Positions 1 to 13,100 of a stretch of DNA of 64,000 bases are shown here, piece by piece. Position numbers and translations under genes: made by a program. The notes below the pieces were generated by a model. That model worked only from the letters and a program-made list of their open reading frames with translations. It was not told where the DNA came from and did no database searches. Source of the DNA: Sinonovacula constricta (taxonomy: Eukaryota > Mollusca > Bivalvia > Cardiida > Solecurtidae); assembly GCA_007844125.1 (NCBI GenBank), contig CM017561.1, positions 36,538,862 to 36,602,861 on the forward strand. The letters are read 5' to 3'. Every line of letters starts with the position of its first letter. Position 1 is the stretch's first letter.

Positions 1-1655
1 TGGATAAATGTCTAGGCAGAGCCACTAGCACATTGCGCTACCAGGTCCAGTCAATAATATTAGTGGAGGAAGACAGTGGATAAATGTCTAGGCAGAGCCA
101 CTAGCACATTGCGCTACCAGGTCCAGTCAATAATATTTGAGTGGAGGAAGACAGTGGATAAATGTCTAGGCAGAGCCACTAGCACATTGCGCTACCAGGT
201 CCAGTCAATAATATTAGTGGAGAAAGACAGTGGATAAATGTCTAGGCAGAGCCACTAGCACATTGCGCTACCAGGTCCAGTCAATAATATTAGTGGAGGA
301 AGACAGTGGATAAATGTCTAGGCAGAGCCACTAGCACATTGCGCTACCAGGTCCAGTCAATAATATTTGAGTGGAGGAAGACAGTGGATAAATGTCTAGG
401 CAGAGCCACTAGCACATTGCGCTACCAGGTCCAGTCAATAATATTAGTGGAGGAAGACAGTGGATAAATGTCTAGGCAGAGCCACTAGCACATTGCGCTA
501 CCAGGTCCAGTCAATAATATTAGTGGAGGAAGACAGTGGATAAATGTCTAGGCAGAGCCACTAGCACATTGCGCTACCAGGTCCTGTCAATAATATTTGA
601 GTGGAGGAAGACAGTGGATAAATGTCTAGGCAGAGCCACTAGCACATTGCGCTACCAGGTCCAGTCAATAATATTTGAGTGGAGGAAGACAGTGGATAAA
701 TGTCTAGGCAGAGCCACTAGCACATTGCGCTACCAGGTCCAGTCAATAATATATGAGTGGAGGAAGACAGTGGATAAATGTCTAGGCAGAGCCACTAGCA
801 CATTGCGCTACCAGGTCCAGTCAATAATATATGAGTGGAGGAAGACAGTGTATAAATGTCTAGGCAGAGCCACTAGCACATTGCGCTACCAGGTCCTGTC
901 AATAATATTTGAGTGGAGGAAGACAGTGGATACATGTCTAGGAAGAGCCACTGGCACATTGCGCTACCAGGTCCAGTCAATAATACTTGTGTGGAGGAAG
1001 ACTGTGGATACAAGTCTATGTAGAGCCACTGGCACACTGCACTACCAGGTCCAGTCAATAATATTTGAGTGGAGGAAGACAGTGGATAAACGTCTATGTA
1101 GAGCCACTGGCACATTGCACTACCAGGTCTGGTCAATAATATTTGTGTGGAAGAAGACTGTGGATACATGTCTATGTAGAGCCACTGGCACATTGCACTA
1201 CCAGGTCCGGTCAATGATATTTGTGTGGAGGAAGACTGTGGATACATGTCTATGTAGAGCCACTGGCACACTGCACTACCAGGTCCAGTCAATAATATTT
1301 GAGTGGAGGAAGACAGTGGATAAACGTCTATGTAGAGCCACTGGCACATTGCACTACCAGGTCCGGTCAATAATATTTGTGTGGAAGAAGACAGTGGATA
1401 AATGTCTAGGCAGAGCCACTAGCACATTGCGCTACCAGGTCCGGTCAATAATATTTGTGTGGAAGAAGACAGTGGATACATGTCTAGGAAGAGCCACTGG
1501 CACATTGCGCTACCAGGTCCAGTCAATAATATTTGAGTAGAGGAAGACAGTGGATACATGTCTAGGAAGAGCCACTGGCACATTGCGCTACCAGGTCCGG
1601 TCAATAATACTTGTGTGGAGGAAGACAGTGGATAAATGTCTAGGCAGAGCCACTG
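1..1655. repeat. Satellite-like tandem array, 76/78-bp unit (about 21 copies, cut by left edge)
   Basis: Head-to-tail copies begin with TGGATAAATGTCTAGGCAGA and recur every 76 or 78 bp. The two lengths differ by ATTAGTGG versus ATTTGAGTGG. Copies up to about 930 carry CTAGGCAGAGCCACTAGCAC. Copies from about 1000 to 1380 carry a second subtype with CTATGTAGAGCCACTGGCAC. The array ends in a diverged half unit that runs into single-copy sequence near 1655. Runs of 78-bp units (26 codons) leave a 334-codon frame open at 536-1540, and open frames also exist on the other strand. I treat these as non-coding. The unit matches the tail of the dispersed SINE A family at 14092-14256 and 43465-43640. Confidence 0.95.
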
Positions 1656-2570
1656 GTATACTACAGGTCAGCTGAAGGACCTCGTGTCCAACAGATATTT
1701 TTGTAATCTGCAACAATAAACACAACTGTCAAATTGTCAGTTTATTTGAGTCCCTGTTGTTTAGCCTAACTGAAATAGAGTCCAAAAAGTCAAAGAAGTC
1801 TATGACTCTACCCCGCAAATATGGCATATGCAATTTGCTGGGTAATATTTAATGTGCAGCTGCCTAAGTAATAAAAGGGCTGCAAGCATTGTGGTATTAC
1901 TGCTTCAGTAAAGTAGACCTATTTTTAGACAATTAGAACCAGTTTTGATGAATTGCAATATTTTTATGTGTATGTGTAAGAAAACTGTCCCTTCTCATAA
2001 TATACAACTCCTCCTTCAATGTTGTGGACACACAAAAGATTAAGGGTCAGATACAATAGCACAACAAAACACGGATAACCACTGTAAGGAGGGGTGGTCA
2101 CTGGTTAAATCAAATAATTAGTGAGTACAATAATGTATCATTGGAATTTTTTTTTTTTTTTTTTTTTTAATAATACTGGAGTCTAGTCATGTCTGTTTTT
2201 TACATATGCAAGGAACATGGAATAAGGCTTTATGATGTATTTATTGAATGCTTTTTTTTTTCTTGTTTGTTTCTTTTTCTTATAACTGTATGATAACTGA
2301 ACAATCAATTCATTTAAAATTGATCCTTCATCTTCTATAGTAATACAAGTCTTAAGTTTACTACAAATCTCATCCTCCAGATCTCTTAATATCTGAAAAA
2401 ATACTGAATTAATTTCACATGCTCAATAACAACCATTGAAAAAACCTGACACCCTCAATACGAGTCAATTTGTGTAGTCTATAAATCATCTTATCTCTGA
2501 GTACATTGCAATGTGGGTATGGTGGCACTCCTAAATACAAATGACTGACATGTAAATTCAGATATAGGAA
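1656..2570. other. Gene-free stretch
   Basis: No coding exon, RNA gene or recognisable transposon is seen. It holds a homopolymer T tract near 2150-2168 and AT-rich unique sequence. It could be intron or 3' flank of the TEX36-like gene. Confidence 0.5.
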
Positions 2571-3285
2571 ACTGCTCCATTAAACCCGATTGAAAGTAAA
2601 ATGCAATAACCCTCATACTGCTAAATATAAATTGTTTGTTTGTTTATTGGGTTTATTGTCTCACCAACAGTAGCCTTAGACTCCATTAAACCTGACTGAA
2701 AGTTATATGTAATAACCCTTACCCTGCTAAATATAAATTGATCAGACTTAGACACCCTTTAACCTGACTGAAAGTAATATGCAATAACCCTCATACTGCT
2801 AAATATAAATTGTTTGTTTGTTTATTGGGTTTATTGTCCCACCAACAGAAGCCTTAGACTCCATTAAACCTGACTGAAAGTTATATGTAATAACCCTTAC
2901 CCTGTTAAAAATAAATTGATCAGACTTAGACACCATTAAACCTGACTGAAAGTAAAATGCAATAACCCTCATACTGCTAAATATAAACTGATCAGCCTTA
3001 GATGCCATTAAACCTGATTGAAAGTAATATGCAATAACCCTTACCCTGCAAAACAAAAATTGTTTGTTTATTGGGTTTATCATCCCACCAACAGTAGCCT
3101 TAGATGCCAATAATACTGACTGAAAGTAAAATGTAATAACCCTTACCCTGCTAAACATACATTGTTTATTTGTTTATTGGGTTTATTGTCCCACAAACAG
3201 TTCCCTTAGACCCCATTAAACCTGACAAAGTAATATATAATAAGTTGTACCTTGCTAAACATAAACTGATCAACCTTAGACAACT
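2571..3285. repeat. Complex tandem array (about 70-bp unit with a second optional block)
   Basis: A unit of about 70 bp reads CATTAAACCTGACTGAAAGT, then ATGCAATAACCCTTACCCTG, then CTAAATATAAATTGATCAG and ACTTAGAC. It recurs about eight times. At several junctions a second block is inserted, containing TTTATTGGGTTTATTGTCCC followed by ACCAACAGTAGCC. The second block is the same sequence as the 3' end of the SINE C copies in this window (36315-36610, 36890-37180, 39300-39560). Short minus-strand open frames over the array are repeat artefacts. Confidence 0.85.
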
Positions 3286-4180
3286 AGTGTAAACCCAGAT
3301 CAACCAGCTCCACCTGGAAGGTATCTTGTCAAGATTTGCTCTATTTGCTCCCAAGTCTCCATAAGGAAATTGTATTACCTCGGCATGCAGCCGTTAGATT
3401 ATTACAAATTCAGTGTGGATTATTATCCAATTCAACATGATAGGGCGTTGAATTCATTGAAAGTAATATGTAAGAATACACTGCACCACTTGGTGAAATG
3501 AAGTTATTGTGTTGCCTTTATATGTCACAATAGCATGATTGTTATATAACCGAGTGTGTTGTCATAACAAAATCATATCAAATAGATTTCAATTTTTAAG
3601 ATAGGCCTTTGTAAAGAAGGTGGACTGTTCAGGTAAACTGAAAGTGGGAATTGTGATTAAAAGATGATTATGTTAATATTGAACTTAGGTTTGAACTAAT
3701 AATGCCAATATAAAGCTATTTTGATGAATGTAATCATCAAAGTTTAAACGGCTGACAGTAAATTAACACTATGCAACAAATCAAATTTTGCTGCATTCCT
3801 TTTTCGATTTATTTATGGAATTTAATTGGAAAATATTCTTTATCTCAAGATCAATGTTGAACATTACTTAAAATTGTTATATTCAAGCTTAAAGACAGAA
3901 ATTGAACTGCATTTTGGTAATTTGTTTTATTTATAAAAACCAGTTTTAAAAAAAATAACATCTTTTCATTTGACCAAAATCAACAAGAAAATATGTGTTA
4001 TTGTACAAACAAATTAATAAACTAAATAAACAAAAAAGATTTTTCAGGCAGACATTTTTGGCAGTATGTGTCATACATTTTATGTAGACATTGTTACAAA
4101 GTTAAAATTTGAAGTTTAAATCAATCCTTTATAAAAAATTATCAAATCTCTCATCTACAATGAGAAACACCTGTATTTAC
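3286..4180. other. Gene-free stretch downstream of the last visible TEX36-like exon
   Basis: AT-rich sequence. I looked on the minus strand for the next TEX36-like exon, expected to begin near a G-L-G-R-K-K motif, and did not find it here or further left. Confidence 0.4.
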
Positions 4181-7100
4181 CTGTTGGAATATTAGTGCAT
4201 CATTGAGGAAGGCCTGTCTGTTGTCGTGATGGGAGAAAACATGTTTCCTCGTTGGTTCCTGCAATGAATGGAGACATGTTTGATGAAGAAGATGAATAAT
4301 ATATGGAGACCTACAACAATACAAGAGGGTTAGCAACATAAACAGTTACTGACTTAGTAAACATCATCCGAACAATGCATTACAGGCAGGGAAAACAGAA
4401 TGGAAGACGTAATTAGCCTTCTCGGCTATCTTTTTAAATGAATTCTAAAGAAGAGATTAATTAAAGATGACAGACTTTTAAAAACGATTTTTTAGTTGTT
4501 AATGGAAGGAATAAACCTGAAAAAGACAATGATTACAAACTCTAACATTTGATAAAATTTATAGTACGGTAGGAACCATGTTCATGGATGGTTCCTGACT
4601 TGTCAGTCATGTCTGTTAATATAAGCCAGTTTAACCAATCACAGTTAGTGAAAAACACAAGGCCAACAGCTGACCTACTTTACATGAACACAAACACATG
4701 CATTTTGTTTGTGATGCTGTTTGTAAGCACTTGACCCAGGTACTGCATGGCAATATTTCACTTTCACCCATTACATTTCAAGAATGTAATAATCTAGTCT
4801 CGGAAATTTTATGGTCTTCTATAAAAAAAAAAGCATGGACATCTTGGACTTAAACTGGTTCTTTCACCAGTTTGTAAACCATTATGGAAACATGCGAATA
4901 TGCATCAGTGCCAGTTTAATGCTGTCAAAAAATATAAATAGAAATGGAGAGGAGTCACACTGCAATACTAGGCAGATGATTGGTTAGATTTATAAGATAT
5001 ATATGGTAAATATTTCTATTTATAACATTGTGTTAAATATTTTTTCTTTGTTATTAAGCATTTTGTAAGATTAAAAAGACAAAGCAATGTACTATATTTA
5101 CTTATATTTGAAGTTGGAACCATGCCATGAACATGATAATACAGATGAGTATTCTGATGATCTGATATGCTTTTTCACAAAATATTAGAGATTAACAATT
5201 ATAAGAGTATTTGAAGAATTAGTTTAATGTTAATTTATTTGCATTTAAGGCACTATATACAGTAATCATACTACAACAAATAACCATAATTTATAGGCCG
5301 GAATGTGATTATCCTTGCAAAATCTAAGTTAAAGTTACATGCAAAAGACATGTATTAATTTACATAGACAAAAAGGTGACCATGCTGCAGTAAATTAATA
5401 AAACAATTTGTGTGTTCTATAGTGAAGACAGTTTCTCCTATGTAACAATAAAGTTTTTAACTATAAAAGTAATTTCAAAATAGCATCATGTCGGGTGCAT
5501 TTCATAATAAATTTTAAGATCGATTGAAAAACGTTCTTTAATTTTGATTCTTAGTATCACTCCTAAGCGCGTTTCAACAAACTGCCGTAAGTGCGATTAG
5601 TAGCAAATTAATCAACAACACTCTTAAAATTTAAGAGCAATTTCACTCTGACAGCGATTTTCGAAATATTTACGAAATGCTCTTAAGAAGGAAAACCATT
5701 CTTAAAAGAAAAAAAAATGATCCTAAGATTTATGATGAAACACACCCGTCATGCCTGGTAAGTAAATTATCTTGTTCAGAATATTTGCTTGTACTTTAAA
5801 GGTGAAATACAGGTAACCAAAGTTAAAAAAAAACAGCCTTGAAACAAAATTTTATAGAGGGAAGATCATTGCGAAAAACCTTAACAAGTCTGATAATAGT
5901 GATTTACATGTCCAGGTCATCACTGGTCCATAGGCAACCAAATTTCTTATCATTCACTTGACAAAATAAGGCATTTTATTTCCATTAAGTATACTTCTGT
6001 AGGCAAGAGGTAGAGCGGGTGTGTGGACACATGTGAACTTTCTCTAAGCCCAAGGGAGAGATTTCCATTTGCAAAGTGGGAGATTTTCTCTTGCAAAGTG
6101 GGAGATTTGTTATTTTCATTTAAACAAAGAAGGAAGTTATCAGTTTCCAAACAGGGAGATTTCTGAAAATGTGTGAAACACCCCTAATTTTCAAATAATT
6201 TTGAACCTTCAAGAGGGAGTCTTCCTCCAAAAACGGGAGAGTTCACATGTACGTGTGTGGGTTTGAGTCCAGGTTGGGGAGAAAACTTTCATATGAAGAG
6301 GTTACCAGCTGACTTGCAGTTTGTCGTTTCTTCTACCGAGATATTTGTCTAGGGTCTTCTCCCACCTGTTGTAGTTGAACATCACTATAATAATGATAGA
6401 TAGGTCACTGAACATATAAAAATATAAATAGAGATCACACTGGATACAATGTCAAATATTTAAATCAGAGAGACAGACTGGATTACAGACAGTAAGATAA
6501 TGATCAGTCTGCAGGAAATAGAAACATAAAGAATGGATCAGGTTCTACTGGTATGTGTTTGCATTTAGACAAATCACGAACACAATCAATACTAGTGGAG
6601 ATAAAAATCAGAGTAAGAAGCTAATTCATACCACGGATATTTGTTTTACAGGCCTTGACATAAATAGACCCTTTTAAATGCAGGGGCGACTTTTGAGTAT
6701 ACGCACTCTTCCTAGGGGGTCCGGGGACATGCCCCGCCCCTGATTTTTTTTTCTCTCCATAGAACGCCGTAGGTGCATTCAGGGGGGGGGGGGAGGGGGC
6801 GTTAAACAAGTAAATATGTCAATAACTATCGTTTGAAATAGTAAAGATAACCTGTTTTCGTTTGTCTTTATAAGTTTCCATGGTATATTACTGACAGACA
6901 TATTAAAAATTAACAAACTGTCAACATAACTGAATTTATTTGCTTTAACATGGGTAATACTAATAAATCAAGACTGTATACAGATTTTATTCGCTTCTTG
7001 ACGTTATTTTTTTTAATGTTTGGAAGCAACTGTACGCACGTGCGTAAGTACGTAAGGCCAGGCACGCCCATGAAATGGGAAGTTGTCCCTGATTTTGACA

Positions 7101-10100
7101 GAGCAGGGTATTTGTGACATTACTGCTCAGGGCTGATTTCATGTGAAAAGGTTGGATTCAATGCAGAAGGTCAATATGAGATGCAAATTGTTCTGCTCAA
7201 ATGTCTACTCAACATTGTATCGATTGATTTGATTTTGATTTTGAGATACATCTCAGTGACCAACATTGTATCAGTCATAATTTCGGATGTAGAATCTTGA
7301 ATTCAATCCAATACAAATTAAGAGTTGATAATATCTGTGAAGGCTGGGGTGCTGCTATTTTTTTTGCAATACTATGTTTAAGGATTAACTTGGTTTAAAT
7401 TTACAATGAGATGGAGCACGATGCTGGAAATCTCAGTCTTGGTTTATTTCTAATTCTCAGTAATAACTACCGATGAAATGTTGACCGACAGACTTCAATT
7501 TAGGTAAATTATTGGCAGTCGGTAATGTCGGCATGTCGAGTCATTGCATAACTGCTTACACATTTATGGGGTATGAAAACTTTTTTGCCAGGTCACTAGA
7601 CCCCCGCCTATAAGACAAGCCCCACATTTTGAACATGAATTTTTTTAGGAAAAAACCCTTCTTTAAAGTGAGAAAATGTGGTATGTACATTACATAAACA
7701 AAATGAAACCATACTTTAACCTGGGCCATGTAGTCTTAATCCTTTCAACTGTATATGGACTTGTTCTATAGTTTTTAAGAATTAGACCAATGTCTACCAA
7801 CTGTAAACTTCCGTCACTCTCTCTATGACGTGTAAAGTCTCCTAATCGACAATTGTCGAGTGATTCAAGGAGCCAGTTAAAGAGTCCTTATGGCTCTTTA
7901 CCTGCCATTCACAGCTTAGGCAAGCAAGTCTTGATACAGATCAGCTTCTGGAAACACTTTGATCAGGATCTTCAATACTTGCTGCTTAGTAAACCTCTAT
8001 AATATTATGTCTTTTACCAATGTTAGCAAGTAACTAACAATAACTTCCAAGTAACCATGGGTTGTTAACAAATGTGGCGGGCAAAGTGTTTAAGTAATAA
8101 ATCAGTAATACCTACAGAGAGGGAGATAAGATATTGACAACCTGTACCAATCTGCCAACCCACAAACCCATAACATAAAGATTATTGCAATGTTTGGCCA
8201 TCTTCAGGTAAGTGGTAGGAGAAAGTGCAATATAAGAGCTATGAGAGGTAGTTGGACTTGCAATTGGAACACTTTGATAATGCACAAATCATCTCTCAGA
8301 TGTATGATGGGAAAAAAAAAAAAAAACATGTCGATGCCTATGACATCATCAAAACAGCAAAGATAAATGTTTTGTTATCTCTACTGAACATGCAGTAACA
8401 GTTGTATATCTGATGAAATGTGTTAAATTGATAAAATGAAGTCTTTAGATAGTTTCCATGTGATGTTATCGACACTGATAAGATAGTTAAAGGCAGCCAT
8501 CTTTATGGGCAGGTGCTAATGCAGGCCAAAATCGGGAAATATGTGCTGTATTAAACTCACCACTGTGTTGTTATTTTTCAGTCTATTTTACTAAATTTTA
8601 TATCACATTTAACAGCTTTTATGAAGTTTTTAAAATATGAAAACTATAGTTTGATAGTTCAAAAGGTTTAAGAAATACAACCGAAAATGATACACTATTC
8701 ATTTTGTTTTAAGTATGAGCCAATAGTTTTATTTATTTCTATGTATTAATTCTGTGTGCATTTATCAATTGTAAAAATATTGCATTCTAAAAATATGAAT
8801 TTCAAGAGCTTCCAATGGTGTACTGCTTTTAATTTTCAGACCACACATGAAGAAATTACAAGAAAATAAAATTTTACCCTCCTATACAATTCATATGAAA
8901 ATCCCTTAAAGTTACCATCAAAGATGGCTGCCAAGATAAGAAATTTTCACTGATGTGGAAACTATCTATTGGATGAAATTATCCTACACACAACAACTAT
9001 CGCTTTTATGGCATATTCTTCTTCCAGCAAACAAAACGATCATGATTCTGTAAGCATCATTACACCAGATACATCTGAGGAATGATTGTCCCGAGGGCAG
9101 AATTACCAGAGGAGTTCCGATTGCCGGAGATGGTATCAAAAAGAAGTGCAAGGAGCAACTGCATTGTGAGTGTTGGAGATTGTAGGGGTAGACAATGAAA
9201 TCAGAATTGAACTTTATTAAGACAAAATGATTAGAACTATAAGTTAAATGAAAAAGAATGCAGATTCAAAGCAGTAAGCCATAGGCGGATAAAAGGCTGC
9301 TAAAAAGGTCTCTAAACACCATGTTCTTGTTCAAGAAAAGTCCTTTAAAACATCATTGATTTATACATGTAATTTTAACACAAAAATATACAAAGTCACA
9401 TTTACACATTTCAAAATGAAAGAATGAAATTTTAAAAATATATGTAAGAATTTAACTTTAAGGGTTGTTCTTTAGTTTTGGATCTTTTTATAAATATGAA
9501 CATTTTTTCAGCAGCAATGTATTCTCTAAACCACATTGTTTAGTGCAGTATTGTAGTAAACTGTGCAAAGTTGATAACATAAACATGGTCTTCTTTTATA
9601 ATATAAATGCTTAATGTCTTTAACCCTTAGCTAGCTACATTCTGTTAATAACCCAGACTAATTTCCAGTCATCTTCTTAACATTGACAGGCAAAGGTGCC
9701 TAGACATATTGCTGGAGATTCAGCATCAAAAAGTGCAGATCCTGCAAAGTGCTGGCTGATCTGGATCTACAGTATTTGTCAAAGTTATATAAATATGTGT
9801 TAAAGCAAGCTACGGGTTAAGACATTATAAAAGCAATAATATAAAAAACAATGACATTTCTTTTCACTTTAATAGCTAGAAATTATCATACATATAGGAA
9901 GGGTCATAATTTGGGAGCAAAGTGCACTACGAGAGAAGTTAAAGTTACAACATATAAAAGTTACCTTGTTTGTCAGAAAATCCTTATTGGTGACAACAAA
10001 AAAGAAAACCATTCATGAATTCATTATCAAAGGTGTTTAGAACTATCATCACTTATTGAACTAATTGCTTTTCTATTGATCAAGAATTTATTTTGTAATT

Positions 10101-13100
10101 TATTAACCCTTTACTTGCTGGAAACAATATAAGGGCGGGGTATGTTTTGCATTATTGCGGGGAGGGGGTGGTGTATCAAGCAAGAAAAGAGTTAAAAGTT
10201 TAAATCAAAAACTTTTACACACAATGTAAGTTTTTCACCTTGTAAGATTTCAATGTTTAGTTTGTTAAGTAATGTTTCAAATCAATACCATATATTCATT
10301 TCTGCTGTTGCTATGGTTCTATTTATTATTAATGAGCTTTTTAATACTTTAAAAGGCTTCTTGCTGCTAGTGTTTGTATTTAAATATTTTAGAAGGCTTT
10401 TTTTCTAGATATATATTGGTATATATTTTAAAATGCATTTTTTAGATGTATATGGTATAAAGGTTTAAAAGGCCTTTTTTCTAGATGTATATTGTATAAA
10501 GTTTTAAAAGCCTTTTTTCTAGATTTATAAGGTATAATGTTTTGAAAGGCATTTTTCTAGATGTATACAGCAAAAAGTTTTGAAAGGCTTTTTTCTAGAT
10601 GTATATGGTATAATGTTTTGAAAGGTGTATACTGATAAGAAACTAAATTTTTCTTCAAATGGAAGAGAACCACAAAGGATTGTACCACTACAAAAAGCAT
10701 GACAAAATCATTGAGTTGGTATCAATTACCTTAAATTAAATACAAAAACGAAACTAATTAACAAGTCTGTCAGGACACAAGTACCTGGTATATCAGGTTT
10801 TACTCACTTAACACAGCCATGTCTACTTGAGTTTTTCCTAGATCCCATTGTTGAAGTTGTTGCCCAGTTTAATCTTGCAGTAGCAAATCTCTTAATGTCA
10901 ATAGGCAGGCCCCCATGTGACAGCAGCAATTATCTTGAATAAATTATGCTAGGATTGTGTTTTAAATGTCTGATAATGGACCCTCTGAACTGCACGTATA
11001 CGAGTCAATGTTAGATAAAAAAAGAAAGTTTAAACAGATCAAACAAGGGAGTGAGGGACTTGGTACATGTTACTGAACATGGTTCTGAATCGGTAAATGG
11101 GGCACAAATTATCAGAGCGATTTTCAAGAAACCTAGTCTTCTTGTCCAACTGATAGGTCCATATGTAATTAAAGACGGTATCCGACAGTTTGCCTATTTT
11201 AAATACATACAACAATATCGTACCACAGATTTGGGGAATTTGAGCTTAATTTTTGTATAAACCCATACAGTAGTCTTAATAAATAATATTTTGAACACTA
11301 ACTGCATTGTTAGACAGAACTAATCATGAAAAAAAAATCATTCTGAATGTGTATTCTTGCCAACTATATTTAAAGCTGGACAGTGGTCTTTGCTAAAAAT
11401 TGATATCGACATCAGAGCAGATTACCTGGATAACTATATAGTGTGATCTCAAAAGTAAGTGGTCACATGGTTTTCTAAGTTTAAAAAAAAGCTATCTCTG
11501 CAGTGTGTCTCAGACAGGAAATACCATGTTGCAATGAAGAGTGACGATGTTTGCTTGACTATACACACAGATCTAGGATATCAATGAACAGCATTTTGAA
11601 GGACCATTTCAGGTAACCATGACTTACTCAGTTATTTGAAGAAAATTTTGTCCAAACTGTTGGGTACCACCTTAAATGTTCATGGTTTGCGCAATGTAAG
11701 CAAATTCATATGGCTTTAGAATGGTATGGCTTTAGAATGGTATGACTTTAATTGTAGTGGGCTTAAAGCCTGTATTCCACAGCTCAGTGATCTACATGGT
11801 TTCATTCAACAACCAATTAATAGCGACAGTTGTGGATGAACATGACAGGGGGAAATTCTGAGGACCAAAGCTATCCTTATGCAATAGACCGCAGAAGTTA
11901 CTATTTGATGGTCTTCTCCCTTACTTGCATATGTAATGAAAATCTTATACACAATCAGAACAGAAAGAATTTTCATAATTTATTGACCATAATTTCTGTA
12001 CTGCTGCATACAGGCCAAAATATATATACCATACTTTTTACACAAGCTCTACAAACTGCGAAAACCATTTTATTTTTTTATTTTTATTTTTAATACAGGT
12101 AAGATGAACCTTTTCAGATGACACATTTTTGGACAGATTTTTTTTTCTATACCAAATAAAATTCTCTGCTGATTTTGCCTTTTATTTATTTAAAAAACAC
12201 TAAATGTTTATCTTAAAATATTCAAAACTTTGTCCTACATTTTGTATAGTTTGTTTTTGAAAGAGTTGTTTACACTTTTGTCCATTCCTGGTTGTGCACC
12301 TTAAAAGGTGATGGATTGAACATTTCTTGCTTTTTCCTTGACAGATTTTCCACTTTTGACATTTGTAGGGAATAACACATTTTCATACTTTGCATATAGA
12401 CATGTGGAATAGCCCCAGACGGACAAGCACATGGACATGATAAAGCATGTGGATTACGGTACATTTCAAGAAGCAGTGGAATATTGCCAAAGCAGCTACT
12501 ACATATCACATATGGCACGAAGATTCTTTTAAAACCAGAGGGCAAAAATATCAATTATTATATTTTTTAATTTCTACATTTTGAACTCCATTTTTTACTT
12601 CATTTTTTTTAACATATGAACATTAAAAACATGCAATCAAAATTTGACTTTTGTGTGCGAATAAGTTCACAAATGCAGCTATCAACTGTGTCAAGGCCAT
12701 TTTAAGATGAAACAAGCCTATTATTTACCCTATTTTGTTATATATACATCTCAATGACCTGCTGACAGACATAACCTTATATAATATGACATTTTCCAAA
12801 GCTAACAAACAGTAATGGTAGGAAAATAGTGGAAGCTAAAAATCAGTAAGATCCAAAGTAAACTAGTGATTCATGTAGGCATAGCTTGTATACTTATCCA
12901 AATAGATGGTCATAAACCCTTTTGTCCTGGCTGTGAAAAATATTTCTCTAGCAGTCACCTGCTTCAATGAGTTGAATAAACAGACAGGGGACACATGAAT
13001 TGTGTATTGAACAGCCTCAGTAAAAGTCTTTTATAACCCTTTACAGGGGTGTTTGAAATGTTTACAATGGCAACAAATGTTTCTAGTTATTTCAAGAAGA

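Noticed and set aside
536..1540. 334-codon open frame over the left array
   Set aside because: It exists only because units of 78 bp keep frame. 76-bp units break it, an antisense frame is equally open, and the unit derives from a SINE tail.
12270..12554. 94-codon minus-strand frame with a cysteine/proline cluster, and a short plus-strand frame in the same place
   Set aside because: No splice borders in phase with a neighbour, no recognisable family and strong overlap of two weak frames on opposite strands.
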